Positions 10,601 through 20,502 of a stretch of DNA of 64,000 nt are shown here, piece after piece; the first letter of the stretch is position 1; each line of letters starts with the position of its first letter. The stretch comes from Mariannaea sp. PMI_226. Taxonomy: Eukaryota > Ascomycota > Sordariomycetes > Hypocreales > Nectriaceae. The position numbers and the translations under genes were made by a program. The stretch covers positions 992,001-1,056,000 of the forward strand of contig JANFOG010000007.1 of assembly GCA_024336345.1 (NCBI GenBank), read 5' to 3'. The notes under the pieces are model-generated. The model worked only from the letters and a program-made list of their open reading frames with translations. It was not told the origin of the DNA and did not search any database.

Positions 10601-11114
10601 ACGTCCAATCTCTGGCGAAAAATTCGACCTGCCGCGACGCGATCAGTTCCTGCAATGTCCATCCTCGAGTGAACCAGCGACTCTGCCGGAACGTCGAGTT
10701 TGGTGTGGACGGGTCTTCGATTCCTGCCGGACTAGCATCGGCTAAGTAGGCGTAGCAGATGTCGGCTTCGTTGTACCATTTGTACATGGAATTAATGGCT
10801 TCGGACAGCTCTGCACTGCTCGTTTTATCGATGCAGCATGTATCAATCCAGATGTACTCATAGCCGCGTTGAAGGGCAAGGGCTGTGCTCTTTAGGATCT
10901 TCTCAAGTCCCTTTTTCTTGATACCCCCGACAGTCGTCAATTTGGATGGTTCTTTGGCAATTTCGGACCATGGTAAATCGTAGGCACCAGGCACATGGAG
11001 GTCCTGGAGTAGAATCTCCTCGTCAGACCATGTATGAGAGAGAATCGCATAGCTCGGAATGTCAACACCGTGGACTTCGACTACATTGACTTTTCTGGTG
11101 CTGAGAAGTCTCAT
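7638..11114 (-). CDS. HET-domain protein with C-terminal ankyrin repeats
   Basis: Intronless, 1158 residues. Residues about 22-160 are a complete HET domain: YAILSHTWSDEE, then YEYIWIDTCCIDKTSSAELS with EAINSMYKWYNEADICYAYL, then SRWFTRGWTLQELIAS. Its Pfam relatives trigger heterokaryon incompatibility or regulated cell death in fungi. A long middle region (about 170-700) has no motif I can name, and no P-loop or NACHT motif. About 725-1010 holds ankyrin-type repeats (LRPIHWAVIGGNVAIMRSLL; GEGPLHRASAMGNVTAIKSL; NALHLAIANGRES). The tail is acidic (DDSYEEDNEPEDEVEDVQSEE) and then ends basic. The N-terminal MRLLSTRKV is the usual start of this family. The likely role is non-self recognition with ankyrins as the sensor; the partner is unknown. 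Confidence 0.9.
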   Translation of the reverse strand: MRLLSTRKVNVVEVHGVDIPSYAILSHTWSDEEILLQDLHVPGAYDLPWSEIAKEPSKLTTVGGIKKKGLEKILKSTALALQRGYEYIWIDTCCIDKTSSAELSEAINSMYKWYNEADICYAYLADASPAGIEDPSTPNSTFRQSRWFTRGWTLQELIASRQVEFFARDWTYLGAKNGDISFTKLLNEITGIQLEVLTGEMSPQDVSIGSRMHWAADRQTTRVEDIAYCLLGIFNVNIPLLYGEGKRSFIRLQEAILSREEDQSLFAWHSESLTLDEADTSWHINNWSSSFCGLLADAPDKFWDDSDIETTMPLTLTGSPPTVTSKGLGVDFLLLPCEDDQVAKDADFRVVLNCERIRDGQRESPVIYLKRLRGMGDQFARVRSDLKTFVPPNISLLEGGTDERVFVKQNPSSDIRIIRVLSAKNSPQFQLPKDLADRQLQSNWKIKDAWPKQGWTEKTETFLTPNLTFGLPCGLFRLELDADGHSNTVDVAVGMHAPSQRLCRSWCQIMNRDSFLDPQSAFSWAMREAESGNITYSELSTQDIHGGDMSTWAVVTERNRRKGVDITLHVLSQTPQIKTEENHREGFGQIIPLSTLTEEELQKHQWKNPSGPHGFHQTSHAEEVWNNQKTEAAVLMAELAVVDSIEISVFPRVPFGSKVRIGSRRGGPASLGSIKDYCMTSLPAGDTETRSTVQVLFGSNGGNNSSNTEARSYLDACRILEGRADSFLQLRPIHWAVIGGNVAIMRSLLKAGVDAIGKSDRRLTTLHLAMLSDTADILNSLFEFLYPSGSENYDPGGAMTLALGHLEATINNEDYPLHFAASYATTPDFWNVFNFEILSGQLTNRLGEGPLHRASAMGNVTAIKSLVSLYRRAYQIFDVEIMAQVDNHGRTALWHAACSDFTGAVTKQLLLSGAQANFSDLDGLAPIHVSCRQGTVGCLRKLKASGANLDLPAGSLGLLPAHFAAVFGHSRCIRLLLKGNARILTDGAGGLVLNALHLAIANGRESCARAIWDSLDPKPEYRGWSPCIVAEPSGSVLKWMHVEANDQYWFAIEDPMKDGGTKDFMCLSKDEDSPKLWVDPRPSIFPQDDSYEEDNEPEDEVEDVQSEEQTESNRLDFLGVDHPNSPFQGSATNSDDGCQKKEARGLRKASRAIKSLFK

Positions 11115-11804
11115 TGTATGGCTTATGGAGTTTAGAGGCAGCTGGGAGGCATTTTGGAGTCTGTTGAGATAATGTTTTCTGCTGAAACGTGAAATCGAGA
11201 GCTGAGGCCAAGTTTCTTCAGCTTTCAGCCCTGATTGACGGGAAGTGGCGCAGCGCTGGGCAGAGCCCCCACGACCCCTGCAACAGGTGGCACCAAGATC
11301 GTCAAGACATGTGTCATCAGCGTGGTAATGCTCATTGAGACTGAAATCTTGTCAAGCTGTGAAAACGAGTACTCTGCTTTGAGAATGAAGAGTATCTTGG
11401 TTAATAAGTTATTTTGATGCAGGGACGCAACCGCCCAACGCACAATACATTGATGCAAATTGCATCTGGTTGGAGTGGGAGTACGGATTACTCCGTAAAA
11501 GAAATAGAAAATTGGAATTTAGTAACTTATTGAATATTTGTGCCAATTGAAAATCGAGATACTATGACTGGTGGCAACATTAACAACTTTGACATAACGT
11601 TGGTACTACAAGGATAGCATTTCCAGTCTTTGGGTTTCTAGTTTCACGTCATACCATTCTCCTACAGTTTCACATGGTAGCCAAATCAAGGGATAGTAAT
11701 TCGAATTAGTCTTGTATACTGAACCTACTTATACACATACTTATATCTTGTTGTCTGACAACAAGATATGAGTTGAGCCGTTTAACACCAATGCAACATC
11801 CTGT
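11115..11804. other. Promoter of the HET gene and 3' flank of the SDR gene
   Basis: About 0.7 kb, AT-rich to the right. Apart from the inverted repeat at 11743-11769 I see nothing with clear function. Confidence 0.4.
11743..11769. repeat. Perfect 12-bp inverted repeat, 3-base spacer
   Basis: ATATCTTGTTGT (11743-11754), spacer CTG, then ACAACAAGATAT (11758-11769). It begins 36 bases beyond the stop codon of the minus-strand SDR gene, so the SDR transcript could fold it as a 12-bp hairpin in its 3' UTR. No function is established. Confidence 0.6.
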
Positions 11805-12803
11805 TTAAGCACTCTTCGCCGACTCTCCCACCAGTTCCAAAGACAAGTTCCAGAGCTTCTCTGCCTTGTCTTCATCGTACGCCCATGGTGCATAACCATC
11901 GCCAGTGAGTCCTGTCTTGGGATCCCAAGGTCCGATAATTTGACAGTTATCGAGATACTTTCCACCAGTACCCTCCAGATCCTTGGCCACCGCAGCCCAA
12001 ACTGTGGTCGCCGCGCCTTGTTCTGGAGTCTTCCAGAGTTTTGACATTGAGGGGTCGCTCTTCCATCCGTCCAACATATCTTGTGAAACGTACTGCTGAA
12101 GACCAGTCACGATTCCGCCGGGATGCAGACTCCATGCATGCACACCCTGAGCGGCATATCGCTTCTCAAATTCATTCGCTGTCCAGACCATGGCAGTCTT
12201 GCTCTGACCGTAACTAATAAATGGCTGATATTCGCCCTCGAGAGTGAGGTTGTCGAAGTGAACATCGCTGTGCCGATGTGCGCTGGACGCGACCTGGACA
12301 ACGCGTGACTGGAATTCGGGTGTAGATGCAGAGACGAGGGCCGGCGTCAACAACTGGATGAGGAGAAAAGGACCGAGGTGGTTGGTTCCAAATTGGGTCT
12401 CAAACCCATCGACGGTGCGGCCTTCGGGCGTAGCCATGACAGCAGCATTGTTGATAAGGATGTTCAAGGATTCAACTTTGGATAGGAACTCTGCTGCACA
12501 AGCTCGAACGCTGGCTAGAGATCCAAGGTCGAGGTGTAAGAGATGAACGTTATCGGATTCCAGGATGTCGCTCAACGCCGCTTTCGTCTTCTCAGCGTTT
12601 CGGGCAGCGAGGTAAAGGGTAGCGCCGGTCTTATGGAGTGCGCGAGCTGTTTCAATGCCGATTCCAGAGGAACAACCGGTAATAAAGATGTTCTTTCCAA
12701 CGAGTTTTCCCTCAAGGTCATCGTCTTGGATGATCTGCAATGCAGTGGGTCGAGCGTCGCCTGCACCTTGAGGGGAAACGTGAACAGAGGCGTACTTGGA
12801 CAT
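11805..12803 (-). CDS. Short-chain dehydrogenase/reductase (retinol-dehydrogenase-like)
   Basis: Intronless, 332 residues, the usual length for the extended retinol-dehydrogenase/WWOX-like SDR group in fungi. The cofactor loop TGCSSGIG is at 42-49, NNAA at 118-121, the catalytic Ser in VASSAHRHS near 173-174, and the YGQSK catalytic Tyr198/Lys202 pair. All active-site elements are present. The basic and small residues after the glycine loop (LAARNAEK) suggest NADP(H) preference, which is inference. There is no signal peptide or membrane segment, so it is probably cytosolic. The substrate cannot be read. It lies upstream of a Zn2Cys6 regulator and a P450 on the same strand, but more than 1.7 kb separates it from the regulator. 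Confidence 0.9.
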   Translation of the reverse strand: MSKYASVHVSPQGAGDARPTALQIIQDDDLEGKLVGKNIFITGCSSGIGIETARALHKTGATLYLAARNAEKTKAALSDILESDNVHLLHLDLGSLASVRACAAEFLSKVESLNILINNAAVMATPEGRTVDGFETQFGTNHLGPFLLIQLLTPALVSASTPEFQSRVVQVASSAHRHSDVHFDNLTLEGEYQPFISYGQSKTAMVWTANEFEKRYAAQGVHAWSLHPGGIVTGLQQYVSQDMLDGWKSDPSMSKLWKTPEQGAATTVWAAVAKDLEGTGGKYLDNCQIIGPWDPKTGLTGDGYAPWAYDEDKAEKLWNLSLELVGESAKSA

Positions 12804-14511
12804 TGTATCAGTGAAGTAAGAAAGTGAATATAGACTGCTTTAGATGATAGAGTAGAAAGAGGGTTGTAGAGTTCTTTATGAAGATGGAGATGAGGATTAA
12901 CTATGGAGGCAAAGTGAGGGCTGTCGTTAATTTATAGTAATTGTACTGCTCTTGTAAATACAGCCATCGGGATCTATCATCAACCCGTCAATGCATTAAA
13001 GACCCGATACGGAGTTAATTCAGGACCATGCCCACAGTATCTCCGTGCATCGTGCATATACTTGATGTCAAGCGCGCAGTCCGTCAACTTGACTAGAAAG
13101 TTGTGGATGAAGTTGGACCTCCTAGACGGCAGATCCACAGAGCGCAATATGGTGCGAGTGGTGGTGCGGGTGGTGTGGGTGATGCGGATTTGCATTTGCG
13201 GGCGGACATGCAGGCGGACGCTCCGTCTGATCGCGACTCTCTAGAGACTTACCATATCCAGATGGGAAGCTTTCCAGCCCTTGATTGTCTTGTCTTTTGA
13301 GACAATTCCTAACGCGTCAAGCACAATACTTATGTGTCAAGGGGTTAACGAAGGCACCGCACAAAGGGACCAAGAAATACTCAGCTTTACAGTATCGCAT
13401 TGACAGACCACGAGGCATCTCTAGACTCAGTCGATGAGGATGGAAACGTAGTCAATTGAAGCGGGAAGACTCTTGCTCGAGACGAAGCCAGACAAGCAAT
13501 CACAATCTAAAATGCTACAATGTTTAGCCAATTCGAGGACAATCTACATGGCAGTTTATGGTGATCCGTAAAACATTAGATAACGTTCGTCGACTTATTC
13601 TTGTTTTTTTTTTCAATTGATAACCCGTTTCAAGTCCACGCTGGTGCATCAGCCTTCTATGATGCTAGTGCAAGCCACTCGGGTGTAGACCTTTAAGCCC
13701 GGACACTCGCCCACAAAGTTCGCTTTTTACCTGCTTGTCCGCCCGCCAGCCCGCCAGCCCGCCCGCATCCAAGTCCGTTTCAACAGTACCTGTCCGTCCG
13801 CTTCTACAGTAACTGATGGCTTCTAATGCCCGCCCGCCTACCGCCCGCCTGTCCGCCCGCCTGTCCGCTTCCACTAGTGAGGGCCGCCCCTGAGGCATGG
13901 CTGTTACCAGATACACGTTGGTTTTCAGTTTGCGCTTTAATACCGGTATTAGCACGTAACTCCAGTGGTGCCTGGCATGCAAAATACTACCTATTGCAGC
14001 TTGGAAGTTCTGTCTAATTCAGAATCACCCCCCTGCACCAACTATGTTAGGACAGACGACAGTGCTTCTCTAGAACCAATTTTCCAGTAGAATTTCCCAA
14101 TTCTCCTAGTCGAGTTTTGGTTATGCTACTTAGGTATGCCCTTTTGTCGCGCCTATATATACTCGTCAGGCTTCTAGCCAGGTAGTTTAGGAAACCGAGA
14201 TTGAAAGTGATGTATACTATTATGGCATAAAATGAACAAAATATTTGGGAGAAATTCATAACGGCCCGCAAAAATTAATCCTCTAGTAACATTCAAACGT
14301 AAGGTAAGATAATAAAGCGCTGAATATGATAAAACAGACCCAGTGGAGGAAATCATATGTCCAATGTTAGGCCATACTATAAAGTACGTCTTACAAACAT
14401 GCTTTCGCCCGGACGCAAGCTTCTCCTTTGCCCTGTCCTATCACTTATGATGGTGTCATGAATGATTGCTCATAATGATCTATCATATTCTTATATTCCC
14501 CTGCGATTGTA
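12804..14511. other. Intergenic region with GC-rich repeat island
   Basis: About 1.7 kb. The left part is the SDR promoter. A CCGCC-rich repeat is at 13736-13870. The right part (14050-14500) is AT-rich, with no supported gene. Confidence 0.4.
13736..13870. repeat. Degenerate CCGCC/GTCCGCC short-unit repeat
   Basis: Runs of GCCCGCC, CAGCCCGCC and CCGCCTGTCCG recur here (clearest at 13736-13767 and 13828-13870), split by less repetitive sequence with two TCAACAGTA/TCTACAGTA-like copies. It is minisatellite-like, and the GC content contrasts with the AT-rich flanks. Confidence 0.6.
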
Positions 14512-16324
14512 TCAGTATTTACCCAGCAAAAACAGCCACACTGGTTCAGACATACCTGCCAGCTTCCACCGTTTACCTAGCATGCCAAGCACATTCTTGA
14601 TCGTCGCAAGTTTTGAGATGTCATCCTCGCTACTTGTCTCGCCTGCTAACCAGGCATAGTTTGCAGCAGCTTGGTATAGACAATCACATACAAGCGGCGA
14701 CATCTTTAGCATGCCTCCCAACTCTGCGACGGACTTGATGTTTTGGGAAAATCGATACACATTATATGATGTCTCTTTGACACCTGCAATTCCCAATCTC
14801 TGCATTTCGATAAATGCCGGATGGCTGTACTGGCTTGGGTCAGCACCCTCAGCGCAGCAATACAGCTCGTACAGGCAGAGCAACGCGCTGTAGCAGAGGG
14901 CATTAGCCGTAAACAGCGGCAACTTTGCCATGGTGTCGCTTGACTTCTCAAACATGGACTCAGACTCGGTAGCGATTGTCGTGCATAGGGCTTGCAAAGT
15001 TCGATGAAGCTGCGAGGCTTCCTGGTAGCGGAACTCGTCGTTGGCATCGCGATCATTCACGTGGCGCAGGACACGGGAGAGAAGATGGGACGCTTGACAT
15101 GTCCTGGCGAACGGACTTGCCTGCACTGTGTTGTTTGCCGAGAGGGCGAGAGGCTGGACGAGGGCGAGCGCCTGCATGGCATTAGAACATTTTTGAAGTT
15201 TTGTGGAGGAGATGAGTTATGGAAATATAGCCTACCCCTTGGTCCCAGTGCTTTTCATCAACTGGAAGTATTTCCTCAGGGCGCGCATCTTCGCAAGCGA
15301 ATGACCGATCTCTGCTGCCCAAGTGAATGTACCTGTCGAGCACGATTACTGCCCACCACGATCTGCGCCGCTCTTCCCACTCGGTGGATGTTGCTGATCT
15401 GGAGTTAGGGCGGTATCCAAAGGAAGAGAGATGGTGCACTTACTAGGTGTGCTCAACATCTGTGGTGCTCGTTTTCGATTATGCAATCCCATTGCGAGAC
15501 CTAATCGTGCGCAGTGTCCCACTGTCAAATATGCAGCTGGGTAGATGGCGTGCTCTATCTCATACAGAGCAACCAGGAGTGTTGCTTGCAGGAGTGCAAC
15601 AGACAGGGTGTTGTTGCACTCGACGTGTGAACAGGCTGCTTTTGCTGTCTTGTAGAGCTTACCATTCTGTGGCTCCCCATTGTGCAATGACTTTGTATGT
15701 AATTGCATCGCTATTAGCAGGAGCGTCAAGTCCGCACTGAGATTATTCTGTGAGACGGACAGCTCCCGGTACAGTCGCAGTTTGGAAACTAAGGTAATGA
15801 GGTTAGTATAAGTCTTTGTAAGATGATTGGCAAGAGGGTCAGTATTTGAATGATCTAGTACCTATCGGCAGAAATGTGTGAACCGAGTTGAAATACACAT
15901 CCACGTTGAACATTAAAGAGGACGTCTCCAGAACATGGCTAAACTCGTGGGGTAGCTCCGCGTTAGGCGGCGGCAGGGTCAGCTTCTTCCTCTGGAAATC
16001 ATAGTGATCAAGAAAAAACCATGCAGAAGCGTCTTGTCGGTGTGTGGCAGAAGGAGTTGCGGTGGTTATAGAAGAGGAAGAAGGTGATGGAGGGGCAACT
16101 GTTTGCCTAGACTGTGGCCTATTGATGGGACTTCGGCTCCTCGCAATAACTGGTCTAGGGTCGTCAGATGGTGTCGATTTGTTGTGGTCGCTCACGCGGT
16201 ATTCACAACTTCTCCCATTCTTCTTACATAGCGAACAGACTGGGAGTTCCCTAGAACACTTTCTCTTCTGCTTGCGGCAGGTAAGGCACGCATACAAAGC
16301 CGACGTTGGTTCTGTGTCCGCCAT
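14512..16324 (-). CDS. Zn(II)2Cys6 transcription factor with fungal-specific regulatory domain
   Basis: Four exons (16324-15862, 15788-15444, 15393-15236, 15171-14512) give 541 residues. I chose the ATG at 16324 because it sits ten codons before the zinc cluster; in-frame upstream ATGs exist at 16420 and 16462. The cluster is C13-x2-C16-x6-C23-x6-C30-x2-C33-x6-C40, a binuclear zinc DNA-binding domain. A Pro/Ser-rich linker (about 50-110) follows. The middle region has the features of the fungal_trans domain (SVALLQATLLVALYEIEHA, AHCARLGLAMGLH-like, and WEERRRSWWAVIVLDRYIHLGSRDRSF). It is a nuclear regulator, possibly of the neighbouring P450 in the same orientation; its target genes are inference. 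Confidence 0.88.
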
Positions 16325-17219
16325 AGCGTAAACGTCGCTTTGGGGGGTCTGTGTCGGCACTGGCAGAGTGAAGAAAGGCTGGAATTCAGATTGCCAGAGA
16401 TTTGCGGACGAAGCGGACATGACGCGGACGGACCGCAAAACAAGAAGCGGTCTCCGCTTCACACGGATCGGAGTGGATTATCTAAGCCATGTCCACTCCA
16501 TATGGAGGAGCCTTGATACGAATCACGGGAGGATCGCAAAAACATGCCTGGTAACAGATTCTTTCGAACCTAGATACCTAATCATTCTCCGTAACCAGTA
16601 ACTTGGCCTGTCACAGGTTTAATAGCTGCACATAGTATAACCGGATCAGCCGGATTGGATCTCATACAAGTATACCCAGAGCGCTTCGAAGACGGTTTTT
16701 TTTTTTTTGGTCTACGAAGCTTGATTCTATGACCTTGAGGCGGACTTACTAACGCCCAGCGCAACTGGGCTCGTGCCACTGCATCTAGCAGCCTAGTGAG
16801 CGAAGATCATTTAATAGCCTGTGCGGTTGAATTACGGTCATGCCTAATACGTATATCTCAAGATCCTATCTGTGTAGGCGAGGCGGGGAGCCAACATGGA
16901 AGAACTTCTAGATGGCAGAGAAGATTTTTTTTTTATTTGGCAGCACGTAGGTTCTACGGTTGCTACAGGTAATTTCAACCATGCGGCTCTTCATGAGTGT
17001 ACTCATGGTATCTTGCGTTCCTTGTGCTCGAGGTGTAGTGATAGTAAGTCGTTATTGCGTTGTACTACTTTGCTATCTAGGTTATGTTGTCAACTTGTTG
17101 CATCTCATTGATATGTGTGAAGCCCCTCAAGTCCCCGAAAACTGTTGAGATTTCTACAGAAAGATCGACAACTAACGGCGACAATCGTTTTGAGGGTTTG
17201 TTTTGTCTTTGCTTCAAGA
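16325..17219. other. Intergenic region, TF promoter
   Basis: About 0.9 kb upstream of the regulator, with poly-T runs near 16697-16708 and 16925-16935. No coding region is supported. Confidence 0.4.
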
Positions 17220-19068
17220 TCAGATCCTCCTCCGGAACTCCACTATCGGCCCGTTCTTCCCACTCGTAAAAGTGTCGACGAGCTGGTAGTCCCCGACTCG
17301 GTGTCTGCCCCAGCCACCCTCACCACCTTCACCCGGGTCCTGCACACCTACAGCCTTTCGCAGGTCGAAAAGGAACAGCACACGCGCCAAGGTCGTCATC
17401 ATCTCCATGTATGCCATGTTCTTAGCGATGCAGCCACGAGGGCCGATAGAGAACGGAGCAAAGGCCTTCTGTGAGTGCGCGACGTCCGTGCTGGTGACCT
17501 CCGGTGCATCATCACCTCCAAGCTTGGCTCCGGCTATCCAGCGCTCAGGTAGATAGCTGTGCGGAGAAGAAAAATGCGCCTCGTTCCGGTGCAGTGCATA
17601 GAGTGGCGTTCCCACCACCGTTCCGCTGGGGATGTCTTCTCCATCAATGATTGCCCCTCCTTCAAGCGTTTCACGAGGCAGCAGGCCAGTAACAGAGGGC
17701 GAGAGACGCATAGCCTCGTCGATGCAAGCACGTAAATACCCGCAGCCGGAGAGGTGAGCACTGGGAGTGATACTCTCCACTCCTGTTGCCTCAAACTGAT
17801 CTCGCACCTCGGTCGTCGCCCTCTGCAATGCAGTTGGGCTGCGCACGAGGTAGAATAGTGCAGCAGCCATGGCTGTGGAAGTCGTGTCAGAGCCTGCAAT
17901 GATTCTGGAGTTTGTGTTGGTCAGCTTGTAATCAGCGGCTTGCGCACAAATACAGACTCACAGCAAATTTGCCTCGCCCCATAACTCATCCGTAGTAAAT
18001 CCTTCTCCAGTTTCGGGATCTCGAGCGTTGAGCAAATAATAGAAGAAATCTCTCCGATCTGTATCGCTGCCAAGTCTGGTGCGATCAGTGAGCTGCTTTT
18101 GGCTATAATCGTTGTACTTGACACAATCGGCGTTGGCTTGACGAAAGAGGATTTTATCCAAACCAAGCTTGGGAATCAACGGCATTGAGCCGCACTATCT
18201 GAGTGTTAGATTCATCCATTTCAGGGGGGAGTGGTAGCCTAGCCGTTGACTCACGAGGAGATCCCTCTTCGCTGCTATGCTAGTCATCTCGATAACCCAG
18301 CGATCGTCATCCTGCTCGAGGAGATGAAAAGACTTTCCAAAGCATAACTCACCCAGGACATCCAGAGTGAGATAGTCACACCACCTGGCCATATCTTTGG
18401 GAAACGACCAGCCCTTGCGGTCAGGGATTTGATCGCCCTGGGCCAAAAGATCACAGAACGTACGAATATTAGCAAGCATGTACCGTTCCATCATACGAAG
18501 AGGACCATCCGCAAAGGCATGGCCCAATACGCGGCGGTTGCGTGCGTGCAACACCTTGTCACGGGTGTTGTGTGTGTTGGGAGCCGGATGCTGAAAGGCA
18601 TCGTAAAATTCTGCTTTGCGCAGGTTGGAGCGGACGCCATAGATATCCTTGAGGCCCTTGGCACTATTGAACGACAGGCTATTTGGACCAAAGCGCACAA
18701 TACTTCCTATCGACAGTGTGAGCTCCTCTTCTCGCCTATCTTGTTGTGGACTGTGAGCTACATTGGGTTTCCATACCATATTTCTCATGGAGCCTCCAAA
18801 ATTCCAAATGGCGGTCTCCCCTCCAAGCAAAATAGAAAAGGTATGCATCTGTCACCTTGGCCAGAAGAGGCCCCGGGTACTTGCTAAGTGGGTGGAAGAA
18901 AATACGGTAAACAGTCAGACCCGATAACTATTATGCGCCAGATCAATATTTGAGACTATCCTCCTTCCGTTGTGATGTAAAATGACTTACGTATATGAGA
19001 GCTGACACGAGCGATGCACTTGACCAAAGACGCAGGTCGCCCATGTCCATGTCCATAGTCAAGGCCAT
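17220..19068 (-). CDS. Cytochrome P450 monooxygenase (CYP65/isotrichodermin-hydroxylase-like)
   Basis: Five exons (19068-18991, 18927-18777, 18706-18255, 18194-17962, 17904-17220) give 532 residues. A short N-terminal membrane anchor (SASLVSALIYLSGLTVYRIFF) is followed by the P450 landmark HPLSKYPGPLLAKVTDAYLF. The I-helix oxygen-binding motif is AGSDTT (308-313), the K-helix is E368-A-M-R371, and the PERF-like segment is YLPERWI. The heme loop is FSIGPRGCIAKNMA, with ligand Cys463. This GPRGCIxKNxA loop is typical of the fungal CYP65/58 clan that hydroxylates terpenoid and polyketide intermediates. It is ER-anchored and needs NADPH-P450 reductase. It lies in tandem with a Zn2Cys6 gene; no terpene or polyketide synthase is in view. 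Confidence 0.92.
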
Positions 19069-20502
19069 GTCAGATGCTGAATTAGCTGTTGCTGAGATCA
19101 AAGCAAGCTAATCCTGACGGGGTGAGGAAGGGATATCGAATGCGGTGGTCGAAGAGACGAGGATAGGACTCACTAGTATCTTCAGGCCACAAATTAGAAA
19201 GAATAAATATCTCAGATTTAGGCGGGCGATAAGTCGAATGTTACATCGTGTGGGATTGGTGTGACAAAGTCCCAATACACTGTTCTCTATCCGATTGGCT
19301 ATATACGAATGGAACGCCAAAAGTTTGGCCCGAATATAAGCATGACCCCGCTCATACTGTATAATAGGTCCAAAAATATCGTACTCTATGGACTAATACC
19401 TGATTGAGGCTTTGAAGATAGAAGAAAAATACTATGTAAATAAGTTCCTCCGTGCACCGCATGTTGTAAGAAGAGACACAAATAGCTAAAGCCCCCGGTG
19501 ACACTCGATAATGTTGACCAACAATGCGTAAGGATCAGGATGGAGCAAGAGAGAAAACGCCTTCAACCCTTTATCATTATAATTGTCGTTATAATCTCTT
19601 TCTCCTTCTTTTTTTATACTGGTATGTTAAGTCAAGAAAATGAAGTCAAATATACAATTATACGATATGTATATATATATGCGCGCTCACGAACCGTAAA
19701 GGCACGACATTCACTGAAGTACAATCATGTTTTGCCAAGGAGCTTGGTTGAAAGCTCTTGTTTCCATTGTTTTCCAGTAAAAAACCATCTATTTGGCGCC
19801 AAGTGAATGGAGGGTATTCTTGACTTTACTTCGATCTGTGTCGCACAAAATCACAAATGCCATTTCCGTGGAAAGAGAGTTGATAATATCGACCTTGAGA
19901 TAGATGCAATATGCATCAGACAACACAACGGTTCTTTCAGTCCCTTGCTGAATAATAACAGCACCCTGGACATACTTCATCAGAAAGGCTGGTCGATGAC
20001 TATTGAGATGTGGGCAATCTACGGAGCCAAGAACCGACTCGATAGGATGTCATTCATAGTCGAGTGTACACATATCGTAAAGATTTAATCGAGAACAGTT
20101 GGGTCTTTACTGTCACATTGATTAATTTTAATCGGGTGGTTGAGGATAGTAGTAATCAAGGGAACCCATTTTCTTGCATGTTGTCCTCTCTCTGTACTCC
20201 TTGTCACAAATACTGCATCCAGAATAACAATGCATTCATTCTCGTCCCGAGATCGTCTGATCTACGTGTTCCACAATCATACCTACCCTCTCACTCTCTT
20301 GTTCAGGTTTACGTCAAGGCGGAAAAATATGCTAAACTCACACCGTTAAATAGCCACTCCCTCGCCGAACATAGGGCCTCACTTTACATTTCTTCGCACA
20401 AATACCATATTACTTTAACCCAGTGTCCCATTACTTTAGGAGCAAGGCAGCTCTACATGACTGCTTCTCATCTTTCTCATATTTCCCATCTTTGCCTTTA
20501 AC
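19069..20502. other. Divergent promoter region, P450 / GNAT
   Basis: About 1.4 kb, AT-rich, with a TATATATATATG run near 19669-19681. A minus-strand open frame of 63 codons (19789-19980) looks protein-like but has no recognisable family. I see nothing else. Confidence 0.4.

Noticed and set aside
19789..19980. Minus-strand 63-codon frame with protein-like composition
   Set aside because: I could not join it in frame to any neighbouring exon or recognise a family.
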